From Planotetraspora phitsanulokensis (lineage in GTDB: Bacteria; Actinomycetota; Actinomycetes; Streptosporangiales; Streptosporangiaceae): a stretch of 64,000 nt of DNA. This document shows, in pieces, positions 50,395 to 63,458 of the stretch. Position numbers and translations under genes: made by a program. Numbering within the stretch: position 1 is the first letter of the stretch; each line of letters starts with the position of its first letter. Where the stretch lies: assembly GCF_016863295.1 (NCBI RefSeq), contig NZ_BOOP01000026.1, forward strand, positions 106,043 to 170,042, in the 5' to 3' direction. Below the pieces are notes generated by a model. The model worked only from the letters and a program-made list of their open reading frames with translations, had not been told where the DNA came from and ran no database searches.

Positions 50395-50778
50395 TCAGAA
50401 CTCCAGCCCGCCTTCCCGGGCGCTGTCCGCGAGAGCGGCCAGCCGGCCCGCGTAGCGGTTGCCACCGCGGTCGAAGACGACGGCGGTGATCCCGGCGGTC
50501 TTGGCCCGCTGAGCGAGAAGCTCGCCGACCTTCTTCGCCTTGTCCGTCTTGTCACCCTCGGCACCGCGGAGCGCGACGTCCATCGTGGACGCGCTCACCA
50601 GCGTGTGGCCCTTGGTGTCATCGACGATCTGCACGAACAGGTGACGCGTGGACCTGTTGACGACCAGGCGCGGACGCTCGGTCGTGCCGAAGACGGTCTT
50701 GCGGACTCGGTGGTGCCGGCGGGCCCGCGAGACAGCGCGGGCGGCCGTGTGCTTGCCGAACGCAGTCTTGCCAGCCAT
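50395..50778 (-). CDS. rplR: 50S ribosomal protein L18
   Basis: The 127-residue L18 binds 5S rRNA. It contains [37 protein letters not shown] and [20 protein letters not shown]. It is two bases downstream of rplF, in conserved order. Confidence 0.98.
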   Translation of the reverse strand: MAGKTAFGKHTAARAVSRARRHHRVRKTVFGTTERPRLVVNRSTRHLFVQIVDDTKGHTLVSASTMDVALRGAEGDKTDKAKKVGELLAQRAKTAGITAVVFDRGGNRYAGRLAALADSAREGGLEF

Positions 50779-50780
50779 GC

Positions 50781-51323
50781 CTACTTACCAGCCTTTCCGA
50801 CCTTGCGGCGGACAACTTCGCCTTGGTAGCGCACGCCCTTGCCCTTGTACGGGTCGGGCTTGCGCAGCTTCCTGATGTTCGCGGCGACCTCGCCGACCTT
50901 CTGCTTGTCGATGCCGTCCACGTGGAACAACGTGGGCCGCTCGACGCGGAAGGTCACGCCCTCGGGCGCGTCGACGATCACCGGGTGGCTGAAGCCCAAA
51001 GAGAACTCCAGCTGCGTCGGGCCCTTGGCCTGGACGCGGTAACCGACACCGACGATCTCCAGGGACTTCGTGTAGCCCTGCGTCACGCCCGACACCATGT
51101 TGGCGATCAGAGTGCGCGACAGGCCGTGCAGCGCACGGACCTTGTTCTCGTCGTTGGGGCGGCTGACGGCGATGGTGCCGTCCTCAGCCCGCGCGACCTC
51201 GATGGGCTCGGCCACCGTGTGGCTGAGCGTGCCCTTGGGCCCCTTGACCTGGACGTCCCGACCACTGATGGTGACGTCGACACCTGCCGGTACGGGGATG
51301 GGCAGCCGTCCGATTCTCGACAT
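50781..51323 (-). CDS. rplF: 50S ribosomal protein L6
   Basis: The 180-residue L6 shows [19 protein letters not shown] at the N terminus and, in the C-terminal repeat, [23 protein letters not shown] sequence (here [19 protein letters not shown]). It is of typical length and lies between rpsH and rplR. Confidence 0.98.
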   Translation of the reverse strand: MSRIGRLPIPVPAGVDVTISGRDVQVKGPKGTLSHTVAEPIEVARAEDGTIAVSRPNDENKVRALHGLSRTLIANMVSGVTQGYTKSLEIVGVGYRVQAKGPTQLEFSLGFSHPVIVDAPEGVTFRVERPTLFHVDGIDKQKVGEVAANIRKLRKPDPYKGKGVRYQGEVVRRKVGKAGK

Positions 51324-51341
51324 GCTGTGGTTCCTCCCCTC

Positions 51342-51740
51342 TTACCAGACGTAGGCGAGGACTTCCCCGCCCACTCCACGCTTGCCTGCCTGCTTGTCCG
51401 TCATCAGGCCGCCGGACGTCGAGATGATCGCGACGCCCAGTCCGCCCAGGACGCGGGGCAGGTTGTCCTTCTTTGCATAGACCCGCAGGCCGGGCTTGGA
51501 GACCCGGCGCAGGCCCGCGAGCGAACGCTCACGGCTGGGGCCGAACTTCAGCTCCACCACGAGGTTCTTGCCGACCTTGGCGTCTTCGACGCTCCAGGCC
51601 TGGATGTAGCCCTCCTGCTGCAGGATCTCGGCGATGTGCGCCTTGATCTTCGAGTAGGGCATGGTGACGGTGTCGTGATAGGCCGAGTTCGCGTTACGCA
51701 GACGCGTCAGCATGTCTGCGATCGGGTCGGTCATCGTCAT
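51342..51740 (-). CDS. rpsH: 30S ribosomal protein S8
   Basis: The 132-residue S8 begins with [20 protein letters not shown] (preceded by two optional residues) and ends [11 protein letters not shown]. It binds helix 21 of 16S rRNA and, in some bacteria, regulates the spc operon. A 121-base gap separates it from rpsN. Confidence 0.98.
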   Translation of the reverse strand: MTMTDPIADMLTRLRNANSAYHDTVTMPYSKIKAHIAEILQQEGYIQAWSVEDAKVGKNLVVELKFGPSRERSLAGLRRVSKPGLRVYAKKDNLPRVLGGLGVAIISTSGGLMTDKQAGKRGVGGEVLAYVW

Positions 51741-51861
51741 GGCCGGTGGCCTTCCTCACCGCGGTTTCCATCGCGTGGACCTACGGTGCGGTCATGGACG
51801 CCGGCGGTGCCGGCGCCCGGTTGATTTGACTTCAGTTGCGGCGGGTGACCCCGGGCGGGAT

Positions 51862-52047
51862 CTACCAGCTCGACTTGGTGATGCCGGGCAGCTCGCCCCG
51901 GTGCGCCATCTCGCGGAAGCACACGCGGCAGAGCCCGAACTTGCGGTAGACAGCGCGCGGACGGCCGCAGCGCGAGCACCGAGTGTACGCCCGGACCTCG
52001 AACTTCTGCTTGCGCGCTGCCTTGACCTTGAGCGACGTCTTCGCCAT
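51862..52047 (-). CDS. rpsN: 30S ribosomal protein S14, zinc-binding type Z
   Basis: The 61-residue protein is the short zinc-binding S14 with ligands in [20 protein letters not shown] (C-x2-C, x12, C-x2-C). It lies between rplE and rpsH. A zinc-free paralogue, common in this phylum, is not in the window. Confidence 0.98.
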   Translation of the reverse strand: MAKTSLKVKAARKQKFEVRAYTRCSRCGRPRAVYRKFGLCRVCFREMAHRGELPGITKSSW

Positions 52048-52049
52048 GA

Positions 52050-52634
52050 TCAGGCCTCCTTGAAGGGGAATCCGAGGTGCTTCAGCAGCGCCCGCCCCTG
52101 CTCGTCGTTCTTCGCGGTGGTCACGACCGTGATGTCCATGCCCCGCTGCCGGTCGACCTTGTCCTGGTCGACCTCGTGGAACATGACCTGCTCGGTGAGG
52201 CCGAAGGTGTAGTTGCCGTTGCCGTCGAACTGCTTCGGCGACAGACCGCGGAAGTCACGGATACGCGGAAGCGCAAGCGACAGCAGACGGTCGAGGAACT
52301 CCCACATCCGGTCGCCGCGCAGCGTCACGTGGGCGCCGATCGGCATGCCCTCGCGGAGCTTGAACTGCGCGATGGACTTGCGGGCGCGGGCGACGGCCGG
52401 CTTCTGACCGGTGATCACGGTGAGGTCGCGGACGGCGCCCTCGATGAGCTTCGAGTCGCGGGCGGCCTCGCCGACACCCATGTTCACCTTGATCTTGGTG
52501 AGCGAGGGAACCAGCATGATGTTCTCGATGCCGAACTCCTCGCGCAGCTTCGCGATGATCTCCTCGCGGTAGCGCTGCTTGAGGCGCGGTAGCGTGCGCC
52601 CAGCCTCAGTCGACTCAGTAGTGGTGGCGGTCAT
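52050..52634 (-). CDS. rplE: 50S ribosomal protein L5
   Basis: The 194-residue L5 binds 5S rRNA and contacts the small subunit head. It contains [40 protein letters not shown] and the [20 protein letters not shown] segment. Its ATG shares a base with the rplX stop (TGATG). Confidence 0.98.
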   Translation of the reverse strand: MTATTTESTEAGRTLPRLKQRYREEIIAKLREEFGIENIMLVPSLTKIKVNMGVGEAARDSKLIEGAVRDLTVITGQKPAVARARKSIAQFKLREGMPIGAHVTLRGDRMWEFLDRLLSLALPRIRDFRGLSPKQFDGNGNYTFGLTEQVMFHEVDQDKVDRQRGMDITVVTTAKNDEQGRALLKHLGFPFKEA

Positions 52635-52954
52635 CAGTTGTCCTCACCCGTCTCGTCGGCCTCGTCGCTCTTCGCGGCGGCCTTCTTCTCGGGCTTGTCC
52701 TTGGGCTTCTCTTCATCCTTGAGCTTCTTGACGTTGCTCACGTGGATGGGGGCCTCCATGGTCTGCACGCCGCCTTCCTTGGCGCCGCGCGGACCCTGGT
52801 GGGTCACCTTGGAGTGCTTCTTGACCATGTTCACGCCCTCGACCACCACACGCTCCTCGCGCGGGAGGGCGGCGATGACCCGGCCCTGGGCACCCTTGTC
52901 CTTGCCGGCGATGACCTTGACGAGGTCACCCTTCTTCACATGCAGCTTCGGCAT
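52634..52954 (-). CDS. rplX: 50S ribosomal protein L24
   Basis: The 106-residue L24 has the KOW motif [20 protein letters not shown] near the N terminus, then [14 protein letters not shown]. An acidic Lys-rich tail ([18 protein letters not shown]) follows. It starts directly after the rplN stop (TAAATG). Confidence 0.98.
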   Translation of the reverse strand: MPKLHVKKGDLVKVIAGKDKGAQGRVIAALPREERVVVEGVNMVKKHSKVTHQGPRGAKEGGVQTMEAPIHVSNVKKLKDEEKPKDKPEKKAAAKSDEADETGEDN

Positions 52955-53323
52955 TTACAACACCTCCGGGGCGAGCGAGATGATGCGCATGAACCTCTTG
53001 TCACGCAGTTCACGGCCGACCGGGCCGAAGATGCGCGTGCCCCGGGGGTCACCGCTGTCCTTGATGATGACCGCGGCGTTCTCGTCGAAGCGGATGTAGG
53101 AGCCGTCGGGGCGGCGGCGCTCCTTCACGGTGCGCACCACGACAGCCTTGACAACGTCGCCTTTTTTCACGCCGCCGCCGGGAATGGCGTCCTTCACCGT
53201 CGCAACGATGACATCGCCGATTCCCGCGTAGCGCCGACCCGAGCCACCGAGAACGCGGATGCAGAGAATCTCCTTGGCACCCGTGTTGTCGGCGACCTTG
53301 AGCCGCGACTCCTGCTGGATCAC
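52955..53323 (-). CDS. rplN: 50S ribosomal protein L14
   Basis: The 122-residue L14 begins [20 protein letters not shown], then [20 protein letters not shown]; it is almost invariant across bacteria. It is the first gene of the spc cluster. The 180-base gap before it, with a hairpin, marks the S10/spc boundary. Confidence 0.98.
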   Translation of the reverse strand: MIQQESRLKVADNTGAKEILCIRVLGGSGRRYAGIGDVIVATVKDAIPGGGVKKGDVVKAVVVRTVKERRRPDGSYIRFDENAAVIIKDSGDPRGTRIFGPVGRELRDKRFMRIISLAPEVL

Positions 53324-53464
53324 GTCAACTCCTGTGTGTCGCGCCGGTTCTCACCGTCCGGTGAGCCTGGCGGAACTGATGTGGTCTTGTTCCCTCGGCG
53401 ACAGCCCTGGGACCGCCGCCGCTGGCGGACCGGACCTTTCGGCCCGGACCCTTGGACACCGTCA

Positions 53465-53488
53465 TGGGGGATGGTCTCCCATCCCCCA
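53465..53488 (-). terminator. hairpin at the S10/spc operon boundary
   Basis: TGGGGGATGG and CCATCCCCCA pair perfectly across a TCTC loop in the gap between rpsQ and rplN. It may be an attenuating terminator or processing site. No U tract follows. Confidence 0.6.
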
Positions 53489-53503
53489 CGAGGCGCGTTC
53501 TTG

Positions 53504-53788
53504 TTACTTGGCCTTCTCGAGGATCTCGACGACGCGCCAGCGCTTGCTGGCCGACAGCGGCCGGGTCTCCATCAGGAGGACACGGTCGCCGACGCCGCAG
53601 GTGTTCTGCTCGTCGTGGGCCTTGTACTTCGTCGTACGGCGGATGACCTTGCCGTACAGGGGGTGCTTCACGCGGTCCTCGACGGCGACGACGACGGTCT
53701 TGTCCATCTTGTCGCTGACCACCAGGCCCTCACGGGTCTTGCGGTAGTTCCGCGCCTGCTTCTCGGTTGTCTCGGCTGCCTCAGCCAT
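53504..53788 (-). CDS. rpsQ: 30S ribosomal protein S17
   Basis: The 94-residue S17 has an OB fold: [39 protein letters not shown] and [20 protein letters not shown]. It starts at ATG 53788, inside the last eight bases of rpmC, and is the last gene of the S10 cluster. Confidence 0.97.
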   Translation of the reverse strand: MAEAAETTEKQARNYRKTREGLVVSDKMDKTVVVAVEDRVKHPLYGKVIRRTTKYKAHDEQNTCGVGDRVLLMETRPLSASKRWRVVEILEKAK

Positions 53789-54017
53789 CGCTCGTCTCCT
53801 TCTCGACCGTGACGATTCCGAGCTCACGCTCACGCATCACGGTGTAGATACGGGCGATCTCGCGCCGGACGGCACGCAGCCGCCCGTGGCTCTCCAACTG
53901 TCCGGTCGCCGACTGGAAGCGGAGGTTGAACAGCTCCTCCTTGGCTTCCTTCAGCTTCTGGACCAGGACTTCCTGGTCCTCGGGCCGCAGCTCACCGGCG
54001 GTCAGGCCCTTAGCCAT
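53781..54017 (-). CDS. rpmC: 50S ribosomal protein L29
   Basis: The 78-residue L29 is mostly helical: [20 protein letters not shown] and [20 protein letters not shown]. The ATG at 54017 shares a base with the rplP stop (TGATG); a GTG one codon upstream is less likely. It overlaps rpsQ by eight bases. Confidence 0.96.
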   Translation of the reverse strand: MAKGLTAGELRPEDQEVLVQKLKEAKEELFNLRFQSATGQLESHGRLRAVRREIARIYTVMRERELGIVTVEKETSDG

Positions 54018-54436
54018 CACGCCTCACCCACTTCACGCTTCACAAACCGGCACTTCATGGGGAGCTTGTGCATCGCACGGCGCAGGGCCTCACGGGCCAC
54101 GGGCTCGGCGACACCGGACAGCTCGAACATGATTCGGCCGGGCTTGACATTGGCGATCCACCACTCCGGAGAACCCTTACCGGAACCCATGCGGGTCTCG
54201 GCCGGCTTCTTGGTGAGGGGACGGTCCGGGTAGATGTTGATCCACACCTTGCCACCACGGCGGATGTGCCGGGTCATGGCGATACGTGCGGCCTCGATCT
54301 GGCGGTTGGTCACGTAGGAGTGCTCAAGCGCCTGGATGCCGAACTCGCCGAAGACGACCCTGGTACCGCCCTTGGCGGCACCGTGACGGTCGGGCCGGTG
54401 CTGCTTACGGTGCTTGACCCTGCGAGGGATCAGCAT
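54017..54436 (-). CDS. rplP: 50S ribosomal protein L16
   Basis: The 139-residue L16 begins [20 protein letters not shown] and contains [20 protein letters not shown] and [20 protein letters not shown]. It lies near the A-site tRNA. It is two bases after rpsC. Confidence 0.98.
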   Translation of the reverse strand: MLIPRRVKHRKQHRPDRHGAAKGGTRVVFGEFGIQALEHSYVTNRQIEAARIAMTRHIRRGGKVWINIYPDRPLTKKPAETRMGSGKGSPEWWIANVKPGRIMFELSGVAEPVAREALRRAMHKLPMKCRFVKREVGEA

Positions 54437-54438
54437 GG

Positions 54439-55302
54439 TCAGCTCCCTTCGGCACCCGGCTGCTCTGCCGGGCCGGTCTCGGGGGCAGCCTGCGCGGCGG
54501 CCTCGGTTCTGGGTGCGCGGTCCGAACGACCGGCGGCCCCGCCACGGCGCGGACGGTCGCCGCCGCCACGACGCGGACGGTCGCCGCCCGGGCCGCCACG
54601 ACGGTCGTCGCGCTCACGGCGCTGACCGGCGCGAGCGCCCGCCGCCGCGACCGCGGCGGCCTCGCGCTCGGCGCGGCTCGTCGGGGCCTCGCCCTTGTAG
54701 ATCCACACCTTCACGCCGATGCGGCCGAACGTGGTGCGGGCCTCGTAGAAGCCGTAGTCGATGTCGGCGCGGAGCGTGTGCAGGGGCACGCGGCCCTCGC
54801 GGTAGAACTCCGAGCGGGACATCTCCGCACCGCCGAGGCGGCCGGAGCACTGGACACGGATGCCCTTGGCGCCGCTCTTCATGGCGGACTGCATGGCCTT
54901 GCGCATTGCCCGGCGGAACGAGACGCGGCTGGACAGCTGCTCGGCCACGCCCTGCGCGACGAGCTGCGCGTCGATCTCGGGGTTCTTCACCTCGAGGATG
55001 TTCAGCTGGACCTGCTTCTTGGTCAGCTTCTCCAGGTCGCCGCGGATGCGGTCGGCCTCCGCGCCGCGACGGCCGATGACGATGCCCGGCCGGGCGGTGT
55101 GGATGTCGACCTGCACGCGGTCGGTCGTACGCTCGATCTCGACCTTGGAGATGCCGGCCCGCTCCATGCCCTTCTGCAGCATGCGACGGATCGCCACGTC
55201 CTCGGCGACGTACGACTTGTAGAGCTTGTCGGCGTACCACCGGCTCTTGAAGTCGGTCGTGATGCCGAGGCGGAACCCGTGCGGGTTAACCTTCTGGCCC
55301 AC
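54439..55302 (-). CDS. rpsC: 30S ribosomal protein S3
   Basis: The 287-residue S3 starts at GTG 55302 with [20 protein letters not shown] and has the KH motif in [22 protein letters not shown]-terminal extension of about 70 residues, rich in Arg, Gly and Asp ([20 protein letters not shown]), goes beyond the enterobacterial protein, as in relatives. The start shares a base with the rplV stop (TAGTG). Confidence 0.97.
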   Translation of the reverse strand: MGQKVNPHGFRLGITTDFKSRWYADKLYKSYVAEDVAIRRMLQKGMERAGISKVEIERTTDRVQVDIHTARPGIVIGRRGAEADRIRGDLEKLTKKQVQLNILEVKNPEIDAQLVAQGVAEQLSSRVSFRRAMRKAMQSAMKSGAKGIRVQCSGRLGGAEMSRSEFYREGRVPLHTLRADIDYGFYEARTTFGRIGVKVWIYKGEAPTSRAEREAAAVAAAGARAGQRRERDDRRGGPGGDRPRRGGGDRPRRGGAAGRSDRAPRTEAAAQAAPETGPAEQPGAEGS

Positions 55303-55661
55303 TATCGGGTCCTTCCCTTCGGCTTCGGCTCGCGAGATTCCACGATCACCGTGATGTGGCTCGTCCGCTTGTTGATCCGGTAGGCGCGACCCTGGGCACG
55401 CGGACGGAACCGCTTGAGCGTCGGGCCCTCGTCGACCCACGCACGGCTCACGACGAGCGTTTCACGGTCGAGCTTGAAGTTGTGCTCCGCGTTCGCGATC
55501 GCGCTCGAGAGCACCTTGTAGACGGTCTCGCTCGCCGACTGGGGAGCGAACTGCAGCACGGCCTGCGCCTCCGAAGCGGGCAGCCCGCGAATGAGGTCCA
55601 CCACACGGCGGGCCTTCCGGGGCGTGTGGCGCGCGAACCGCGCCTGTGCCCTGGCTTCCAT
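55302..55661 (-). CDS. rplV: 50S ribosomal protein L22
   Basis: The 119-residue L22 lines the nascent-peptide exit tunnel. It has [20 protein letters not shown] near the N terminus and the beta-hairpin tip region [20 protein letters not shown]. Gene order rpsS-rplV-rpsC is kept. Confidence 0.98.
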   Translation of the reverse strand: MEARAQARFARHTPRKARRVVDLIRGLPASEAQAVLQFAPQSASETVYKVLSSAIANAEHNFKLDRETLVVSRAWVDEGPTLKRFRPRAQGRAYRINKRTSHITVIVESREPKPKGRTR

Positions 55662-55693
55662 CGCTGTCTCCTCTGATGCTTACTTGAAGGCGC

Positions 55694-55972
55694 TTACCGC
55701 CGGCTGCGGCGGTCTTCCTTGACGTGGCTGCGGAACGTCCGCGTGGGCGCGAACTCTCCGAGCTTGTGACCGATCATCGCGTCGGTGATGAACACCGGGA
55801 CGTGCTTGCGGCCGTCGTGCACGGCGATCGTGTGACCGATCATGTCCGGCACGATCATGGAGCGCCGCGACCACGTCTTGATGACGTTCTTGGTGCCCTT
55901 CTCGTTCTGTGCGTCCACCTTCTTCTGAAGGTGGTCGTCCACGAAGGGGCCCTTCTTAAGGCTACGTGGCAT
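55694..55972 (-). CDS. rpsS: 30S ribosomal protein S19
   Basis: The 92-residue S19 begins [20 protein letters not shown] and contains [20 protein letters not shown] and the FAPTRTF segment (here [11 protein letters not shown]). It is full length. Confidence 0.98.
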   Translation of the reverse strand: MPRSLKKGPFVDDHLQKKVDAQNEKGTKNVIKTWSRRSMIVPDMIGHTIAVHDGRKHVPVFITDAMIGHKLGEFAPTRTFRSHVKEDRRSRR

Positions 55973-55983
55973 TTTGGCTGCTC

Positions 55984-56820
55984 CTACCGCTTCTTCCGCT
56001 TGCTCCGACGACGGATGATCAGTCGGTCGCTCGGCTTGTTCGCCTGCCGGGTGCGGCCCTCAGGCTTGCCCTTCGGGTTCACCGGGTGGCGACCGCCGGA
56101 GGTCTTACCCTCACCACCACCGTGCGGGTGGTCGACCGGGTTCATGGCGACACCGCGAACCGTGGGGCGCTTGCCCTTCCAACGGTTACGGCCGGCCTTA
56201 CCGAGGTTGATGTTGGCCTGCTCGGCGTTGCCCACCTGGCCCACAGAGGCGCGGCAGCGAATGTCGACCTGGCGCATTTCTCCGGACGGCATACGCAGCG
56301 TGGCGTAGCTGCCCTCCTTGGCGAGCAGCTGGATCTGCGCGCCGGCGCTGCGGCCGAGCTTGGCGCCACCACCCGGACGGAGCTCCACCGCGTGGATGAA
56401 GGTACCGGTCGGGATGTTGCGCAGCGGCAGGCAGTTGCCCGGCTTGATGTCGGCGGCGGGGCCGTTCTCGATACGGTCCCCCTGCTTGAGGCCGGCGGGC
56501 GCGAGGATGTAGCGCTTCTCGCCGTCGGCGTAGTGCAGCAGCGCGATGCGGGAGGTCCGGTTCGGGTCGTACTCGATGTGAGCGACCTTGGCCGGGATCC
56601 CGTCCTTGTCGTGGCGGCGGAAGTCGATGATCCGGTAGGCGCGCTTGTGCCCGCCTCCCTGGTGCCGGGCGGTGACCCGGCCGTGTACGTTACGCCCGCC
56701 CTTGCTGTGCAGGGGTGCAAGCAGCGACTTCTCCGGGGTGCTGCGCGTGATCTCGGCGAAGTCCGAGACGCTCGCGCCGCGACGACCCGGTGTCGTCGGC
56801 TTGTATTTGCGGATGCCCAT
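55984..56820 (-). CDS. rplB: 50S ribosomal protein L2
   Basis: The 278-residue L2 is needed for subunit joining and peptidyl transfer. It has [40 protein letters not shown] and, near the catalytic centre, [20 protein letters not shown] with the conserved His. It is 11 bases upstream of rpsS. Confidence 0.98.
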   Translation of the reverse strand: MGIRKYKPTTPGRRGASVSDFAEITRSTPEKSLLAPLHSKGGRNVHGRVTARHQGGGHKRAYRIIDFRRHDKDGIPAKVAHIEYDPNRTSRIALLHYADGEKRYILAPAGLKQGDRIENGPAADIKPGNCLPLRNIPTGTFIHAVELRPGGGAKLGRSAGAQIQLLAKEGSYATLRMPSGEMRQVDIRCRASVGQVGNAEQANINLGKAGRNRWKGKRPTVRGVAMNPVDHPHGGGEGKTSGGRHPVNPKGKPEGRTRQANKPSDRLIIRRRSKRKKR

Positions 56821-56949
56821 CTTTTTCGTTCATCCTTCGTCGGTTCATACCGGTAGGGGTCCGCCTCACGGCGGTCCCCCCGGTGCTGACGTTCCAGGAC
56901 CGGCCGGCTCGCCTCCCGGCGAGGCGGCCCGTCCCTTCGTGTGGCGGAG

Positions 56950-57252
56950 TTAGCCGATCTGACCGAAGATGTCGATCCGCTCGCCCTCCGCCAGGCTCAC
57001 GATCGCGCGCTTGGTGTCAGGGCGCTGGCCGAAGCCGGTCCTGGTCCGCTTGCGCTTCCCCTGGCGGTTGATCGTGTTCACGCTCGTGACCTTGACCCCG
57101 AAGATCTGCTCGATGGCGATCTTCACCTGGGTCTTGTTCACATCCTTGCGCACCAGGAAGGTGTACTTGTTGTGCTCATCGATCAGGCCGTAGCTCTTCT
57201 CAGAGACGATCGGCTTGAGGATGACGTCCCGAGGGTCGGCGATCTTCTGCAT
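56950..57252 (-). CDS. rplW: 50S ribosomal protein L23
   Basis: The 100-residue L23 docks signal-recognition particle and trigger factor at the tunnel exit. It includes [20 protein letters not shown] and [20 protein letters not shown]. Its ATG shares a base with the rplD stop. A 129-base gap follows before rplB. Confidence 0.98.
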   Translation of the reverse strand: MQKIADPRDVILKPIVSEKSYGLIDEHNKYTFLVRKDVNKTQVKIAIEQIFGVKVTSVNTINRQGKRKRTRTGFGQRPDTKRAIVSLAEGERIDIFGQIG

Positions 57253-57899
57253 CAGCCCTCATCCTTCCCGCTGCTCGCCAGCCGGGCCACGACCTGCTCG
57301 TAGGCCTCCTGAGTGAAGACCACGTCGTCGTGAACCAGCACGTCATAGGTGTTCAGCTGCCCGGCGTCCAGCAGGTGGACCTCGGGAGCGTTGCGCAGGC
57401 TCAGCCAGGTGTTCTCGTCGTTCTCGTCGACGACGACGAGCACGCTGCGAGCCTCAGTGATCTTCCGCAGCGCCTGCAGCGCCGCCTTGGTCTTGGGGGT
57501 GTCCCCCTCGACCAGGCTGCTCACCACGTGCACGCGTCCGCCGCCGGCCCGGTCAGACAGAGCGCCGCGCAGCGCGGCGGTCTTCATCTTCTTGGGCGTC
57601 CGCTGCTCGTACGAGCGCGGCTGCGGGCCGTGGACGACGCCACCACCGGTGAACTGCGGGGCGCGGGTCGAACCCTGGCGGGCGCGGCCGGTGCCCTTCT
57701 GGCGGTACGGCTTCTTGCCGCCACCGCTGACCTCGCCGCGGGTCTTGGTCTTGTGCGTGCCCTGCCGGCGAGCGGCGAGCTGCGCGACCACGACCTGGTG
57801 GATCAGCGGGATGTTGACCTTGGCGCCGAAGACGGCGTCGGGCAGGTCGACGGTTCCGGTCTTCGAGCCGCTGGCGTTGAGGACGTCAATGGTGCTCAC
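57252..57899 (-). CDS. rplD: 50S ribosomal protein L4
   Basis: The 215-residue L4 has the tunnel-wall loop [20 protein letters not shown] followed by [20 protein letters not shown]. Its GTG start overlaps the rplC stop by four bases (GTGA). It is of normal length. Confidence 0.98.
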   Translation of the reverse strand: MSTIDVLNASGSKTGTVDLPDAVFGAKVNIPLIHQVVVAQLAARRQGTHKTKTRGEVSGGGKKPYRQKGTGRARQGSTRAPQFTGGGVVHGPQPRSYEQRTPKKMKTAALRGALSDRAGGGRVHVVSSLVEGDTPKTKAALQALRKITEARSVLVVVDENDENTWLSLRNAPEVHLLDAGQLNTYDVLVHDDVVFTQEAYEQVVARLASSGKDEG

Positions 57900-58549
57900 T
57901 TGGCAGCCCCCTTCTTGGCAGCGGTGCGGAGGAGAACCAGGCTGCCGTTGGCGCCGGGGATCGCACCCTTGATCAGGATGAGGCCCTTCTCGGCGTCCAC
58001 GGCGTGAACCTTCAGGCTCTGGATGGTCACGCGGACGTTACCCATCCGGCCGGCCATGCGCAGGCCCTTGAAAACGCGGCCCGGGGTGGCGCAGCCGCCG
58101 ATGGAACCCGGCGAGCGGTGCTTGCGCTGGGTACCGTGCGAAGCGCCCAGACCACGGAAGTTGTGGCGCTTCATGACGCCGGCGAAGCCCTTGCCCTTGC
58201 TCTTGCCGGTGACGTCGATGTACTGCCCGGCCTCGAAGGTGTCCGCGAGGACTTCCTGGCCGATGGTGTACTCGGAGGCGTCGTCGGTGCGAACCTCGGT
58301 GAAGTAGCGGCGCGGGGTGATGTCGTGCTTGCGCAGGTAGTCGCCCAGCGGCTTGTTGACCTTCCGCGGGTCGACCTGCCCGTAGCCGAGCTGGACGGCG
58401 GAGTAGCCGTCCTGCTCCGGCGTGCGGACCCTGGTCACCACACACGGACCGGCCTCGACGACGGTGACCGGAACCAGCCGGTTCCCCTCGTCGAAGACCT
58501 GGGTCATGCCGAGCTTCTTGCCCAGGACGCCCTTGATCTGCTTAGCCAT
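57896..58549 (-). CDS. rplC: 50S ribosomal protein L3
   Basis: The 217-residue L3 starts [20 protein letters not shown] and contains the loop reaching the peptidyl-transferase centre, [20 protein letters not shown], then [19 protein letters not shown]. It is preceded by rpsJ at 14 bases. Confidence 0.98.
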   Translation of the reverse strand: MAKQIKGVLGKKLGMTQVFDEGNRLVPVTVVEAGPCVVTRVRTPEQDGYSAVQLGYGQVDPRKVNKPLGDYLRKHDITPRRYFTEVRTDDASEYTIGQEVLADTFEAGQYIDVTGKSKGKGFAGVMKRHNFRGLGASHGTQRKHRSPGSIGGCATPGRVFKGLRMAGRMGNVRVTIQSLKVHAVDAEKGLILIKGAIPGANGSLVLLRTAAKKGAAK

Positions 58550-58563
58550 GTCAGTGCGTTCCC

Positions 58564-58872
58564 TCAGAGCTTGATCGAGATGTCGACGCCGGCAGGAAGG
58601 TCGAGCCGCATGAGCGAGTCGACGGTCTTCGGCGTCGGGTCGATGATGTCAATCAGCCGCTTGTGCGTGCGCATCTCAAAGTGCTCGCGGCTGTCCTTGT
58701 ACTTGTGCGGCGACCGGATGACGCAGTACACGTTCTTCTCGGTCGGCAGCGGCACCGGGCCAGCGACCTTGGCGCCGGTCCGCGTCACCGTCTCGACGAT
58801 CTTCTTGGCCGAGCTGTCGATGACCTCGTGGTCATACGCCTTGAGCCGGATGCGGATCTTCTGTCCCGCCAT
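58564..58872 (-). CDS. rpsJ: 30S ribosomal protein S10
   Basis: The 102-residue S10 (also NusE) reads [20 protein letters not shown] and includes [20 protein letters not shown] and [20 protein letters not shown]. It is the first gene of the S10 cluster; a leader of up to about 200 bases separates it from the tuf terminator. ATG 58872 is preferred, with GAGG five bases upstream; an in-frame ATG at 58914 would add an atypical extension. Confidence 0.97.
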   Translation of the reverse strand: MAGQKIRIRLKAYDHEVIDSSAKKIVETVTRTGAKVAGPVPLPTEKNVYCVIRSPHKYKDSREHFEMRTHKRLIDIIDPTPKTVDSLMRLDLPAGVDISIKL

Positions 58873-59068
58873 AGTGGCCTCGGTGTCCTTCGCTGTCGTC
58901 GTATAAAGCTTCATGCGGCCTGTTGCCGCTGTGGTTTCCCCGCGATCGGCGCCGGACGTCGTCCGGTTCTCCGTGATCTGGCAGTCGTTTCGGTCATCAC
59001 CTGCCGAAACCACTGCGAGATCACGGTCTCGTCGTCCGTGGGACGGGGCCTGGGCCCCTCCGTGGTGC

Positions 59069-59098
59069 GGCGGTCAGGTCCGTAGGGGCCTGACCGCC
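59069..59098 (-). terminator. tuf terminator
   Basis: GGCGGTCAGG and CCTGACCGCC pair perfectly around a ten-base loop, 15 bases after the tuf stop. It separates the rpsL-rpsG-fusA-tuf unit from the S10 operon. Confidence 0.85.
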
Positions 59099-59112
59099 AC
59101 TCCGCGACGGTA

Positions 59113-60306
59113 CTACTTGATGATCTTCGTAACCCGGCCGGCGCCGACGGTGCGGCCACCCTCACGGATCGCGAACTTGAGGCCTTCCTCCATCGCGATC
59201 GGCTGGATCAGCTGGACGGTCATCTCGGTGTTGTCACCGGGCATGACCATCTCGGTGCCCTCGGGCAGGTTCACAACGCCGGTCACGTCAGTCGTACGGA
59301 AGTAGAACTGCGGACGGTAGTTGTTGAAGAACGGCGTGTGGCGGCCGCCCTCGTCCTTGGACAGGATGTAGACCTGCGCCTCGAACTCGGTGTGCGGGGT
59401 CGTCGTGCCCGGCTTGATGACACACTGGCCGCGCTCGACGTCCTCACGCTTGATGCCACGCAGGAGCAGACCGACGTTGTCACCGGCCTGGCCCTCGTCG
59501 AGGAGCTTGCGGAACATCTCGACACCGGTGACGGTGGTCGTGGTGCTCTTCTCCTTGATGCCGATGATGTCGACGGTCTCGTTGACCTTGACGACACCGC
59601 GCTCGATACGGCCGGTGACGACCGTGCCGCGACCGGTGATCGAGAAGACGTCCTCGATCGGCATCAGGAACGGCTTGTCGGTGTCACGCTGCGGCTCGGG
59701 AACGTTGTCGTCCACCGCGGTCATGAGCTCGATGATGCTGTCGGCCCACTTCTCGTCGCCCTCGAGCGCCTTCAGCGCCGAGACGCGGACGACCGGCAGG
59801 TCGTCGCCCGGGAACTCCTGGGCGGACAGCAGCTCGCGGACCTCGAGCTCGACGAGCTCCAGGATCTCCTCGTCGTCCACCATGTCGGCCTTGTTCAGCG
59901 CGACGACGATGTACGGAACACCGACCTGGCGGGCCAGGAGCACGTGCTCCTTGGTCTGCGGCATCGGGCCGTCGGTGGCGGCGACCACGAGGATCGCGCC
60001 GTCCATCTGCGCGGCACCCGTGATCATGTTCTTCACGTAGTCGGCGTGACCGGGGCAGTCCACGTGGGCGTAGTGGCGCTTCTCGGTCTGGTACTCGACG
60101 TGCGCGATCGAGATGGTGATACCGCGAGCCTTCTCCTCAGGCGCCTTGTCGATCTTGTCGAACGGGGTCGCCTCGTTGAGCTGCGGGAAACGGTCGTGAA
60201 GCACCTTGGTGATCGCCGCGGTCAGAGTGGTCTTGCCGTGGTCGATGTGCCCAATGGTGCCGATGTTCACGTGCGGCTTGTTCCGCTCGAACTTGGCCTT
60301 GGCCAC
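59113..60306 (-). CDS. tuf: elongation factor Tu
   Basis: The 397-residue GTPase brings aminoacyl-tRNA to the ribosome. It has the P-loop [11 protein letters not shown] (residues 19-29), switch [17 protein letters not shown] for guanine specificity, and SALKALEG. Domain 2-3 contains [20 protein letters not shown] and ends [19 protein letters not shown] 60306 has AAGGAG eight bases upstream. It is the last gene of the str operon. Confidence 0.98.
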   Translation of the reverse strand: MAKAKFERNKPHVNIGTIGHIDHGKTTLTAAITKVLHDRFPQLNEATPFDKIDKAPEEKARGITISIAHVEYQTEKRHYAHVDCPGHADYVKNMITGAAQMDGAILVVAATDGPMPQTKEHVLLARQVGVPYIVVALNKADMVDDEEILELVELEVRELLSAQEFPGDDLPVVRVSALKALEGDEKWADSIIELMTAVDDNVPEPQRDTDKPFLMPIEDVFSITGRGTVVTGRIERGVVKVNETVDIIGIKEKSTTTTVTGVEMFRKLLDEGQAGDNVGLLLRGIKREDVERGQCVIKPGTTTPHTEFEAQVYILSKDEGGRHTPFFNNYRPQFYFRTTDVTGVVNLPEGTEMVMPGDNTEMTVQLIQPIAMEEGLKFAIREGGRTVGAGRVTKIIK

Positions 60307-60358
60307 TGCTCTGTCTCCTTAGAGATTCTGACTTACCTTGCGTTTCCAACTCAGGCCC

Positions 60359-60394
60359 CGTACGGCCTGGCACCCGAGAGCGCCGTGCCGTACG
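60359..60394 (-). other. hairpin in the fusA-tuf gap
   Basis: CGTACGGC pairs with GCCGTACG, with further inner G-C pairs, in the 166-base gap upstream of tuf. A tuf-specific promoter or processing site may be here; no clear -35/-10 pair is seen. Confidence 0.45.
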
Positions 60395-60472
60395 CGAAGG
60401 GACTCACGTCCCGAGCCTCTCCGGAAACGGGGCGCCGATGTGCGTCGACGCCCCTACCGGAGCGGCGCGGAA

Positions 60473-62572
<2,100 letters not shown>

Positions 62573-62611
62573 TTCTCTCGCGTCCTCGTCGTCTCGTCGA
62601 AATTCCGCCGA

Positions 62612-63082
62612 CTACCAGCGGTAGTGAGCGAAGGCCTTGTTGGACTCGGCCATCTTGTGGGTGTCCTCGCGCCGCTTCACGCTGGCGCCGAGGCCATTGC
62701 TCGCGTCGAGCAGCTCGTTCATGAGCCGCTCGGTCATGGTCTTCTCGCGGCGGGCCCGGGAGTACTGCACGAGCCACCGCAGAGCCAGCGTGGTGCTGCG
62801 CGCCGCGCGCACCTCGACCGGCACCTGGTAGGTCGCACCGCCGACGCGGCGGCTGCGAACCTCGAGAGTGGGCTTGACGTTGTCGAGCGCACGCTTGAGG
62901 GTGACGACGGGGTCGTTGCCCGTCTTGTCCTTGCAACCCTCGAGGGCGCCGTACACGATCGACTGGGCGATCGAGCGCTTGCCGTCAAGGAGAACCTTGT
63001 TGATCAGCGCCGTGACCAGCGGGGAGTTGTGCACCGGGTCAGCGACAAGCTGGCGGCGGCCAGGGGAACCCTTGCGCGGCAT
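62612..63082 (-). CDS. rpsG: 30S ribosomal protein S7
   Basis: The 156-residue S7 starts [20 protein letters not shown] and contains [20 protein letters not shown] and [20 protein letters not shown]. It nucleates the small-subunit head. It starts one base after the rpsL stop. Confidence 0.98.
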   Translation of the reverse strand: MPRKGSPGRRQLVADPVHNSPLVTALINKVLLDGKRSIAQSIVYGALEGCKDKTGNDPVVTLKRALDNVKPTLEVRSRRVGGATYQVPVEVRAARSTTLALRWLVQYSRARREKTMTERLMNELLDASNGLGASVKRREDTHKMAESNKAFAHYRW

Positions 63083-63083
63083 G

Positions 63084-63458
63084 TCAGCTCTTCTCCTTCT
63101 TCGCGCCGTAGCGGCTGCGGGCCTGCTTGCGGTTACGGACACCCTGGGTGTCCAGCGAGCCACGGATGATCTTGTAGCGAACACCCGGCAGGTCCTTCAC
63201 ACGACCGCCACGCACGAGCACGATCGAGTGCTCCTGGAGGTTGTGACCCACTCCAGGGATGTACGCCGTGACCTCGATGCCGTTGGTGAGCCGAACACGG
63301 GCCACCTTGCGCAGCGCCGAGTTGGGCTTCTTGGGGGTCGTGGTGTAGACGCGCGTGCACACGCCGCGCCGCTGCGGGCTTCCCTTGAGGGCAGGAGTCT
63401 TGGTCTTACTGACCTTGTCCTGCCGGCCCTTTCGGACCAACTGCTGAATGGTGGGCAC
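63084..63458 (-). CDS. rpsL: 30S ribosomal protein S12
   Basis: The 124-residue S12 starts at GTG 63458 with [20 protein letters not shown]. The decoding-site loops [19 protein letters not shown] and [16 protein letters not shown] keep the lysines associated with streptomycin sensitivity. It is the first gene of the str operon, preceded by a long leader and a clear promoter. Confidence 0.98.
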   Translation of the reverse strand: MPTIQQLVRKGRQDKVSKTKTPALKGSPQRRGVCTRVYTTTPKKPNSALRKVARVRLTNGIEVTAYIPGVGHNLQEHSIVLVRGGRVKDLPGVRYKIIRGSLDTQGVRNRKQARSRYGAKKEKS

